Part shown: one piece after another, positions 1 to 6,643 of the stretch
Layout: each line of letters starts with the position of its first letter
Numbering within the stretch: position 1 is the stretch's first letter
From: Lacticaseibacillus sharpeae JCM 1186 = DSM 20505
GTDB lineage: Bacteria > Bacillota > Bacilli > Lactobacillales > Lactobacillaceae
Assembly (NCBI RefSeq): GCF_001436225.1
Contig: NZ_AYYO01000030.1
Location: forward strand, 51,249 to 115,248
Direction: 5' to 3'
Length of the DNA: 64,000 nucleotides
Notes under the pieces: generated by a model
The model's input: the letters and a program-made list of their open reading frames with translations, nothing else
What the model was told of the DNA's origin: nothing
The model's database searches: none
Translations under genes and position numbers: made by a program

Positions 1-1
1 T

Positions 2-1363
2 GTGCCGGATAAGTACATCACCTTAACGACGGTCACCAAGCAGACTAACATTCCGCAAGCAGGGGTTTGGGCATTGTATCAATATATCGATAATGCCGAC
101 CAGTACATCGCCATCGATACCCCGTACGTTGCACCGGCAAAAATCGATAAATCGGCACTTGAAGCCGCACTTACCCAGGCAGATGCGGTAGACAAGCCAC
201 TGTACACTACGGCCACACTGGTTCCGTTCAACGCAGCCGTGAAGAATGCGAATACCGTTGACAGCAACGATGACGCCACCCAGGCTGAGGTCGATACGGC
301 CGCAAACGAGCTAACCAGCGCCATTAATGGGTTGGTAAAAGATTCCGACATCGTTAACAAAGATGCACTAAAGTCGGCAATGGCGACGGCGCAGCAATAT
401 GTGGATGCGGGCCAAGTCTCAGCCAGCTTGAAGCAGGACTTGCAAACATACATCGCTGCCGGGCAGAATTCGCTGGATACTTTGAGCACGCCGCAGACGC
501 GGGTGGACGCACAGACTAGCAAACTTAATGAACTGATTGCTCAGGCTAAGGCCGAAACACCGGTTGCGGTTGATAAGTCCGCACTCACACAAGCAGTCAC
601 CGCGGCCAAATCCACTCTAGTTAACCCTGCTGCGTACACCGCGACGTCAAGTAAGGCGGCTCAGGCAGCACTGAGCACAGCCGAAACAACCGCGGCAAAT
701 GCCGATGCAACGCAAGCACAGGTCGATGCCACAACAACTGCCCTGAAGTCTGCAATCACGGCACTGGTCAAGGCAGCCGACAAGACCGCCTTGGCAGCTG
801 AATTGCAAACTGCCCAGAATGCGATTAAGGCTGCTGACAAATACACCCCTGCCAGCGTGGCGCCAGTGAACGCAGCAATCACCGCCGGCATGAAGGTCAA
901 CGCTAACACCGACGCAACGCAGAGTCAGGTTGACGAGGCGGTTGCGACACTGAAAACGGCCGTGGCAGGACTGACTAAGGCACCAGTAACTGATGACACT
1001 GATACCACCACCACGACGCAGCCAACGACTGGTGACACGGACACCGCAACCAAGCCAGTCGCCGCCGACACAGACACCAAGACGACGCAGCCAAGCACGG
1101 ACGACACAGACAGCACGACGCAGCCAACGACCGGCGACCAAGGTACCGATGCTCAACCAAGCAGGCCTGCTGAAACCACGTCTGTCCCAGTAACGGCGCA
1201 AGTACCAGCAGCGAAGTCGCATACCGCCACCAAGCACTCTGCAGCGAAGTCCTACCCGCAAACCGGCAACACGCAAAACCTGACGCTCAGCTTGGCCGGA
1301 ATCGGCGCCACCATCATGGCGCTATTCGGTCTGGCCGTTACGCGGAACAAGCACATTAATTAA
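2..1363 (+). CDS. LPXTG-type wall-anchored FIVAR surface protein (3' part)
   Basis: This is the C-terminal part of a sortase-anchored surface protein; the frame is open at the window edge, so the true start lies outside. The visible 453 residues carry four FIVAR-like helical repeats of about 65 residues (near 50-112, 120-183, 191-256 and 260-326), each with a DATQ-V-D type core and a terminal I/L-LVK motif. A Thr/Asp/Gln-rich spacer (about 330-385) follows, which would span the wall. The end is a sorting signal: YPQTG at 418-422, a hydrophobic segment and the tail RNKHIN. FIVAR modules occur in adhesins and other wall proteins and can bind saccharides or host matrix; the ligand here is unknown. 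The signal has Tyr in place of the usual Leu. The next gene, a regulator on the same strand, starts 119 bases downstream. Confidence 0.85.
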   Translation: MPDKYITLTTVTKQTNIPQAGVWALYQYIDNADQYIAIDTPYVAPAKIDKSALEAALTQADAVDKPLYTTATLVPFNAAVKNANTVDSNDDATQAEVDTAANELTSAINGLVKDSDIVNKDALKSAMATAQQYVDAGQVSASLKQDLQTYIAAGQNSLDTLSTPQTRVDAQTSKLNELIAQAKAETPVAVDKSALTQAVTAAKSTLVNPAAYTATSSKAAQAALSTAETTAANADATQAQVDATTTALKSAITALVKAADKTALAAELQTAQNAIKAADKYTPASVAPVNAAITAGMKVNANTDATQSQVDEAVATLKTAVAGLTKAPVTDDTDTTTTTQPTTGDTDTATKPVAADTDTKTTQPSTDDTDSTTQPTTGDQGTDAQPSRPAETTSVPVTAQVPAAKSHTATKHSAAKSYPQTGNTQNLTLSLAGIGATIMALFGLAVTRNKHIN

Positions 1364-1382
1364 TAAGCAACCGGCAAAATCT

Positions 1383-1406
1383 GGACACCAATTACTATGG
1401 GTGTCC
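1383..1406 (+). terminator. Possible weak terminator hairpin
   Basis: A 7-bp perfect stem (GGACACC/GGTGTCC) with a 10-base loop lies just after the surface-protein stop. There is no T tract after it, so it may only stabilise the 3' end of the mRNA. Confidence 0.3.
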
Positions 1407-1482
1407 GGCTTACATAGTTTGGCTGCAGAACCATGCGCAGCAGCGTAAAATAAGTTTAGCAGCAACAGATTGGAGGACGAAC

Positions 1483-3252
1483 ATGGATAACGACATATAC
1501 CACCTCGGTGCCTGGTTTCGCCAGGTGCGCAAAGACCGTGGCTACACTTTGACACAGGTGGCCGGTAAGAACTTTTCACCGGCAGCCCTGTCGCGGTTTG
1601 AACGTGGTGAGACAGACATTCGTGGGGATCACCTCACTGCCATCATGTTGAATCTGGGCATCGTCGGTGCAGATCTTGCCAACTATCAACGTATGAATCC
1701 GTACACGTTTCCCCGTGACGCCATTGACGCTATGTTTGCCATGGATGCAGATACGCTCCAGCAGATGCGCGCTGACTATGCTGTGGCACACGCCAAGGAA
1801 GAGCACAATCCGCTGTTACCAATCGTTGATGAGGTGCTGGCAATGTGCGCGCTGGCTCCTGATGCGGATTTTCGCATGCCCGCAGCGACCGAGCAGCGCC
1901 TCATTGAGCTGTTAGCTTACCCCAACACCTGGGGCACCTTCGAGTATGCCGTCATTACCGGTTGCCTGCGCTTTGGCAGCGTTGACTTCATTCGCGCTGT
2001 GTGGCAGTACGCACAGGCAATTGTAGGGCCAAATGTGCTGTACAAAGCGATTGCAACTGCATGGGTGCTCATCTACGCCAACGTGCGTGATGTTCCTGAT
2101 GTCGCAGCAGCAAGTGCGGTGGTTGCGCAGGACTTGATGCAGGATGATGAAAAGACGTATTACACAGCTGAGAATTATCCACTGCTCAAATTTGGTCTGC
2201 TAGTTTACGAATGGAATAAAAAGCAGACTCGTGCACGCGAAGCCAAGGTGAAGGCGGCCATTGATGGCATACGTTTGCTTGGTAGCATACGGTTAAGTGC
2301 ATATCTTGCAACAGTCTGGCGGCTATTCACAAACGGCACCACGGGTTGGCGCCAGCAGTTACACGTACCAGATCCGAATCTTATCAGTGTTAACGATATG
2401 TCCGAGGGTAAAAAAATCGCACTTTTTCGGCGTATTCGGGGATTCAGCTTGAATCAAGCGGCGGTGGCCTGGTCTAAGTCTTCACAGTTGCGGGTTGAAA
2501 ATGAAAATGTTACTCCCGGGATAACCAACTTAATGCGGAGTTCGGCATTACTGCTGATGGACTACTCAAATATTTCCATAATTAATAGCGATATTAATCT
2601 CCTCTATGATTACATGGATGAAATTCACGATTTTGCGCTTAGATTTGCGCTTATAAACGAGAGAGTAAATCGGGTTAGAACGATACTGGAGCGCTTGGCG
2701 GATAAGATAACGTCTCCTTTCATCGATGATTTGCGCGATGAATTTGAGTACGCTGTTAGCCTGCTAGCGGGAAACGCAGTCAACACAGCACTTGAGAATC
2801 GCTATTACAAGCGCATTTGTAAGATTAACGCGATACACACGATAGATGTTAACGTTGCTGTAATACTATATGAACCCAATCATGGCAGTGGACGGTTTCC
2901 GCTCATCTTGGATGCATTACAACGGATTGATGCAGCTGGCTATACGAAGATGTATATGATTAACCAGCTTGTTATTCCCTTGGCAGATAGTGTAGTGCAC
3001 ACACACGATTTGACGAATGGACAGCGTTTGGTCGATTTTCTGGCCAAATTAACCGATCTCCCATCACCAACCATGGGTAATCGGACGCTTATGCTGGCAA
3101 AACTCATGGCAGATGCACTGCTTGACCCGACAAGGTTGACGACGCAGCAGTACGCGGAGTATCTGCGGGCGGATGCTAAATACACGATGCCGTTGCAGCG
3201 AGTCAACATGCCCGGAGTTTTCAGTCTTATTCCCGGCGCGTTACCCGAATAG
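1483..3252 (+). CDS. Double-HTH Rgg/MutR-like transcriptional regulator
   Basis: The protein has 589 residues, about twice the usual 280-300 of Rgg/GadR/MutR regulators. Residues 8-70 form an XRE-type helix-turn-helix with the Rgg-like stretch RKDRGYTLTQ, then SPAALSRFERGETDI. A helical region of about 230 residues follows. A second HTH-like segment lies at about 308-365 (RRIRGFSLNQ and SSQLRVENENV), followed by another helical region to the end. Each half is about one Rgg protomer long, so the chain looks like a fused dimer. A protein of the same design is encoded at 19330-21216; the two share LRFGS and the pattern AYL..W.L..NG...W near the junction. GGAGG lies 7 bases before the ATG. The second half is clearly AT-richer than the flanks, which suggests transfer or relaxed selection. 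It may control the surface-protein gene upstream; this is inference. Confidence 0.8.
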   Translation: MDNDIYHLGAWFRQVRKDRGYTLTQVAGKNFSPAALSRFERGETDIRGDHLTAIMLNLGIVGADLANYQRMNPYTFPRDAIDAMFAMDADTLQQMRADYAVAHAKEEHNPLLPIVDEVLAMCALAPDADFRMPAATEQRLIELLAYPNTWGTFEYAVITGCLRFGSVDFIRAVWQYAQAIVGPNVLYKAIATAWVLIYANVRDVPDVAAASAVVAQDLMQDDEKTYYTAENYPLLKFGLLVYEWNKKQTRAREAKVKAAIDGIRLLGSIRLSAYLATVWRLFTNGTTGWRQQLHVPDPNLISVNDMSEGKKIALFRRIRGFSLNQAAVAWSKSSQLRVENENVTPGITNLMRSSALLLMDYSNISIINSDINLLYDYMDEIHDFALRFALINERVNRVRTILERLADKITSPFIDDLRDEFEYAVSLLAGNAVNTALENRYYKRICKINAIHTIDVNVAVILYEPNHGSGRFPLILDALQRIDAAGYTKMYMINQLVIPLADSVVHTHDLTNGQRLVDFLAKLTDLPSPTMGNRTLMLAKLMADALLDPTRLTTQQYAEYLRADAKYTMPLQRVNMPGVFSLIPGALPE

Positions 3253-3293
3253 TTAGGGTAACGCAGGCCTTCAACCGCCCGCCAGCCACAAAT

Positions 3294-3322
3294 TTGCATT
3301 TCGGCCACCATTCTGTTATAAA
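3294..3322 (+). promoter_or_regulatory. Promoter of tRNA-Leu
   Basis: TTGCAT (3294-3299) and TATAAA (3317-3322) are separated by 17 bases and end 13 bases before the mature tRNA, as expected for a monocistronic tRNA gene. Confidence 0.6.
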
Positions 3323-3335
3323 TAATAGTGTTGTT

Positions 3336-3419
3336 GCCGCAATGGCGGAATTGGCAGACGCGCAGTGTTCAGGTCGCTGTATGGGAAACCATGTGCAGGT
3401 TCGACTCCTGTTTGCGGCA
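3336..3419 (+). tRNA. tRNA-Leu (anticodon CAG)
   Basis: The sequence folds as a class II tRNA. The acceptor arm pairs GCCGCAA with TTGCGGC. The D-arm reads TGGCGGAATTGGCAGA, typical for bacterial leucine tRNAs. The anticodon stem CAGTG/CGCTG holds the loop TTCAGGT with anticodon CAG. There is a long variable arm with an ATGG/CCAT stem, and a T-arm containing GGTTCGACTCC. CCA is not encoded. It stands alone, with its own promoter and a strong terminator. Confidence 0.95.
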
Positions 3420-3427
3420 CTAAATTC

Positions 3428-3465
3428 GGGGGAAACGTTGAGTATCAACGTTTCCCCCTTTTTTT
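3428..3465 (+). terminator. Rho-independent terminator of tRNA-Leu
   Basis: A perfect 14-bp stem (GGGGGAAACGTTGA with its complement) and a 3-base loop are followed by seven T, nine bases after the tRNA. Confidence 0.9.
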
Positions 3466-3604
3466 CTGCCGCAGCATGTTGCATGTACACAATTGAAAGA
3501 CTGAGGTTTAGCTTTAAACCTAGTACATGTGTTAGAACCCTGAAAATGCGCTCCATGCGTTTTGGGACAACAATAATCAATTTAATAATCGGAGGATTTA
3601 ACTC

Positions 3605-5623
3605 ATGGATTGGCCAACACTAATTGCAACATTGAAGGCAATCATGCAGCGCGACGGGATTAGTCCCCAGGACGTTGCGGAGGACTTGAAGGTTTCCTCA
3701 TCTAGTGTGCGCAACTACTTGGCATTGCGTTCCCGTGCAGCAATTTTAACGCGTGAACGGATTGAGAAGTACGTTGCAGAGCACCAAGAACCCGCAAAGG
3801 CGGCGAAGAAACCAGCACGGAAGCCGCGCGCGAAGAAGCAGACTGAAGCAAAGCAGCCAGCTAAGAGCGACAAGCAGGATCAGCAGGCTGAAAAGCAGGC
3901 ACCGAAGTCCCGCAAGCGCGGCAGGCAAGAACCAGCTAAGCAGGCAGAAGCAGAAAAGACTGCGCAGGCTGGTAACAACAAGAACGCGACAAAGCAGACC
4001 GAAAAGCAGGCGCCAGCTAAGCCAAATGCTAAGCAGCAAGCGGAAAACGCACAGGCAAAGCAGTCCAAGCAAACCGCTAAGTCAGCCAAGACTGAGGTCA
4101 AGGGTGCAAACAAGCAAGCTGAAAACCGCAAGCAGACCGCTAAGAAGCAGCCGGCAAAGCAGCCACAACAGCAGGCTAAAACTGACACTCCCAAGCAGAA
4201 TGCACCGCAAGCTAAGCAGCAGACTGTAAGCAAGGCCCAGGATAACGCACCTAAGCACCAGGACAACAAGCAGGCGCAGAACCAGCAGCAGGGTCAGCGT
4301 CAGGAAGACCGTGCAGCTAAGGTTGAGGCAAAGAAGAACGTTGAACAGGCGGCAGTTAAGGCTGAGGCAAAGAAGAACGTTGAACAGGCGGCAGCGAAGG
4401 CTGAAGCAAACAACAACGCCCAGACAGCTGCGGCGCCAAAGCAGGCTCAGCAGCAGTCCCAGCCAAACAACACCATCACCCCAAGCGGTGCGCGGACGCC
4501 CGTCAAGCGCGAGCCAAACCCTCTGCGGATCTACGTGGACGAATCCTTTGGCCGCATGCCCGAGAAGCCATTCACGGTCGGCATGGTGCTCGCATCAACG
4601 GAACTTGGTGTAATGCCATTCAAGGAATTCACTGAGACCCTGTACCCATTCGGTTGGGCACCGGGGGATGAAGTCAAGGCGGCCGGCAAGGACCTCGCGA
4701 ACGTTAAGCGCATCCTGGCAGGTTCCCAGAACGATGACATCCGCATGTTCACGTTCCGCACCACAACTGTGCCGTCAATGATTACAGTTACGGATGACGA
4801 TTCCACGACCGTCACCATCTTCCCGTACGTTTCAGCTTTGATTCGGGCGATTGAAATGATGCAGCGCAACGGTCTAGAAACCACGCAGTTCCAGATTGTC
4901 ATCGACCGCACGAACAAGCTGCCAGCAGAAGCACAGCGCGTGATGGAAAAGCTGCTGGGCGTTTACTTCCGTCTCTCCGGCAAGAAGCCATGCTCCTTCC
5001 ACATCACGGATGGCGACTCGCGCGCACAGAAGGGCCTGCAGCTTGCAGACTTCGTGGCGCACTACGCCTACGTGGAAGACGCCGACAAGATTGGCACCTT
5101 TGCGCCCGTTGCGGGAATTCTCGACGACCCACTGGGCAACGCACGCCGGTTCGCATTCTACTCCGGTCTGCGTCTGTTGCGGCTCAAGGATGAAGCGCAG
5201 ACCTTCACTGGCGACTTCAAGCCTGCCAGTGAGGACAGCTACACTGAGCCTGCTGCCGAAACCACAACGCCAGACAAGCCGATGTCCCGTGCATTCAACT
5301 ACACGGTTGACCTGCGCGAAACCATCATCGAGGCCCAGTCTATGGGTCTTGGTGGTAAGCAGCTCGAGGCTGTTCGTAGCCGGCTCAAGGGTCTGTCCAC
5401 GACGGTTACGAACTGGCTCCAAGACAGCCAGTCCGAACTGCTCGATGGTCTGGCAAACCGGACTATCAGTGACTTCCGTCAGCGCGCCGTGATGATCACC
5501 CGTGTTGATAAGCCATTCCAGCCGGACTACGAGATCGGCGAGCAGCAGTTCCGCATCTTCGAAAGCCAGCTCGACAAGGTGAAGGAACTCATTCAGTCCT
5601 ACCAGTCAACTGCAGAAGCTTAA
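3605..5623 (+). CDS. DUF3800-domain protein with N-terminal HTH and Lys/Gln/Ala-rich linker
   Basis: The protein has 672 residues in four parts. Residues 1-55 look like a small helix-turn-helix (ISPQDVAEDLKVSSSSVRNYL). Residues 56-300 are low-complexity, rich in Lys, Gln and Ala, strongly basic, and contain a 13-residue tandem repeat. Residues 307-520 match the DUF3800 pattern: IYVDES at 309-314 with the acidic pair D312/E313, and the late motif GLQLADF at 477-483. DUF3800 is predicted to have an RNase H-like fold, so a nuclease-type site is plausible, but no activity is established. Residues 540-672 are a helical tail of unknown type. GGAGG (3591-3595) supports the ATG. The gene is flanked by terminators on both sides, so it is a single transcription unit. 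The basic linker suggests contact with nucleic acid; that is inference. Confidence 0.8.
   Translation: MDWPTLIATLKAIMQRDGISPQDVAEDLKVSSSSVRNYLALRSRAAILTRERIEKYVAEHQEPAKAAKKPARKPRAKKQTEAKQPAKSDKQDQQAEKQAPKSRKRGRQEPAKQAEAEKTAQAGNNKNATKQTEKQAPAKPNAKQQAENAQAKQSKQTAKSAKTEVKGANKQAENRKQTAKKQPAKQPQQQAKTDTPKQNAPQAKQQTVSKAQDNAPKHQDNKQAQNQQQGQRQEDRAAKVEAKKNVEQAAVKAEAKKNVEQAAAKAEANNNAQTAAAPKQAQQQSQPNNTITPSGARTPVKREPNPLRIYVDESFGRMPEKPFTVGMVLASTELGVMPFKEFTETLYPFGWAPGDEVKAAGKDLANVKRILAGSQNDDIRMFTFRTTTVPSMITVTDDDSTTVTIFPYVSALIRAIEMMQRNGLETTQFQIVIDRTNKLPAEAQRVMEKLLGVYFRLSGKKPCSFHITDGDSRAQKGLQLADFVAHYAYVEDADKIGTFAPVAGILDDPLGNARRFAFYSGLRLLRLKDEAQTFTGDFKPASEDSYTEPAAETTTPDKPMSRAFNYTVDLRETIIEAQSMGLGGKQLEAVRSRLKGLSTTVTNWLQDSQSELLDGLANRTISDFRQRAVMITRVDKPFQPDYEIGEQQFRIFESQLDKVKELIQSYQSTAEA
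4319..4396 (+). repeat. Two 39-bp tandem repeats inside the DUF3800 gene
   Basis: Two adjacent 39-bp units each encode a 13-residue block of the type K-x-E-A-K-K-N-V-E-Q-A-A-x. A third, degenerate unit follows (KAEANNNAQTAA). The repeat lies in the basic linker and could change in copy number. Confidence 0.75.
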
Positions 5624-5632
5624 ATAGCAATT

Positions 5633-5675
5633 AACGGTCCGCGCAAGTAGAAGTTGCGCGGACCGTTTTGGTTTT
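5633..5675 (+). terminator. Rho-independent terminator after the DUF3800 gene
   Basis: A 14-bp GC-rich stem (AACGGTCCGCGCAA and complement, 7-base loop) is followed by a T-rich tail interrupted by GG. Confidence 0.85.
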
Positions 5676-5762
5676 AACCCACCGTCATTTAGGCACTATT
5701 ATAGAAGAAATCAGCAAATTTGTAAGAATCTCTGCACGCAGCAAACAAATGCGTGCAAAAAC

Positions 5763-5790
5763 TTGACTTATTTTTGGTAAGCTGTATACT
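5763..5790 (+). promoter_or_regulatory. Promoter of the 40-residue ORF
   Basis: TTGACT (5763-5768) and TATACT (5785-5790) are spaced by 16 bases, 57 bases before the ATG of the small ORF. Confidence 0.6.
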
Positions 5791-5847
5791 AACTAATATT
5801 CGCTACCATTAAGACCATCACGAACCAAGAAGATGGAGGTATATACT

Positions 5848-5970
5848 ATGACATACACACTGCAACTAGATCTTAAGTCGCAAATGTTTATGGCTATCGA
5901 TGCGAAGGATCACAGCCACGTGGGCAAAGGCACCACAGTGGAACAAGCCGTCGCAGCATTAACCAAGTAA
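5848..5970 (+). CDS. Small protein of unknown function (40 aa)
   Basis: This short ORF encodes 40 residues, beginning MTYTLQLDLKSQ and ending VEQAVAALTK. It has a well-placed GGAGG (5835-5839), its own promoter and an intrinsic terminator 28 bases after the stop, which together argue that it is a real gene. There is no signal peptide, no transmembrane segment and no cysteine. The segment GKGTTVEQAVAAL resembles a short beta-turn followed by an amphipathic helix, as in the end of HicB-like or other small antitoxin folds, but this likeness is weak. I do not recognise a family. Confidence 0.6.
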   Translation: MTYTLQLDLKSQMFMAIDAKDHSHVGKGTTVEQAVAALTK

Positions 5971-5997
5971 CTTGTTCATTGAATAGTAGATAATGGG

Positions 5998-6027
5998 GAG
6001 TCGTCCAGTCGGGCGGCTCTTTTTTTT
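5998..6027 (+). terminator. Rho-independent terminator of the small ORF
   Basis: A 9-bp stem (GAGTCGTCC/GGGCGGCTC with two G-T pairs) and a 4-base loop run into eight T. Confidence 0.85.
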
Positions 6028-6177
6028 GTGTGACGAACGCGAAAATGTGGGTCAACTAAGAAAGAACGAAGCAACAGCCAAAGACAAATCGGCAATTTTG
6101 TGCAAAATCTAAGCACAAAATGAGATGTTCACCCCATAATTCGGGCCCATGCTTATTTTTCACCGTAATTTTGCTCA

Positions 6178-6195
6178 GATTTGCGACGAAAATTA
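6178..6195 (+). repeat. 18-bp direct repeat, copy 1
   Basis: GATTTGCGACGAAAATTA occurs here and again, without mismatch, at 6515-6532. The copies are 337 bases apart in the same orientation. Confidence 0.8.
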
Positions 6196-6514
6196 AAAAT
6201 TGGGCGTGACACTCATTTTTTTGAAATTTTTTTGTGTTCGGATTCTAGGTGCCCGGGAAAATGCGAATTTGTGATAGAAATATGAGAGCAAACGCACGGC
6301 AAAAACTCCTGATTAGAGGTGGTAAGGCGAACTTCATACAGCGCGGATGCCGTTAAATCGGCGTTTGTCGGCCGACACCGTAACATGAGAGATATATTGC
6401 ACTGACCGTACTTGTATTCTACTACGCAAGCACTGAGTCATAGTTGGTTATCGAAAACGGATTCAAAGCCGCCAGTTCAGGAACGATTAATGCCCCAAAA
6501 GTGAATTTTTTTTG

Positions 6515-6532
6515 GATTTGCGACGAAAATTA
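6515..6532 (+). repeat. 18-bp direct repeat, copy 2, next to the opp promoter
   Basis: This is the second perfect copy of GATTTGCGACGAAAATTA. It ends 12 bases before the -35 hexamer of oppA, a usual place for an activator or co-repressor site. Confidence 0.8.
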
Positions 6533-6544
6533 GACTATTTTCCG

Positions 6545-6573
6545 TTGACACGGCTTTTTAATCTTCGTATAAT
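6545..6573 (+). promoter_or_regulatory. Consensus promoter of oppA/opp operon
   Basis: TTGACA (6545-6550) and TATAAT (6568-6573) are both perfect consensus with an ideal 17-base spacer, about 70 bases upstream of oppA. A strong housekeeping promoter fits the codon bias of the gene. Confidence 0.9.
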
Positions 6574-6643
6574 CTAGATAACTTCTTAAGCCGGTCAGCG
6601 GTAGCGAGAAGATAAACAATTCATAGGTTGGAGGCTTATGTTT

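Larger units (their letters stand above)
6028..6544. other. Non-coding AT-rich region before the opp operon
   Basis: About 520 bases hold no credible ORF: the longest candidates are under 30 codons and lack a ribosome binding site. It contains runs of A and T, and the 18-bp direct repeat listed separately. I see no riboswitch with convincing conserved elements. It lies upstream of the opp promoter, so it could carry regulator sites rather than leader RNA. Confidence 0.5.

Noticed and set aside
647..1276. Minus-strand open frame in the FIVAR/Thr-rich gene
   Set aside because: The repetitive, stop-poor composition of the plus frame creates open frames in others; the product is Arg/Cys/Trp-rich and meaningless.
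3753..4229. Frame-shifted open frame within the Lys/Gln/Ala linker region
   Set aside because: It is a by-product of the low-complexity CAG/AAG codons; no start signal is present.
6315..6329. AGAGGTGGTAAGGCG, similar to a T-box core
   Set aside because: It departs from the conserved GGGTGGTACCGCG at key bases, no antiterminator or terminator pair follows, and the gene downstream is a peptide-binding protein with its own promoter.
6521..6532. CGACGAAAATTA as half of a CodY site
   Set aside because: Only the GAAAATT half fits AATTTTCWGAAAATT; the other half does not, so a CodY site cannot be supported.
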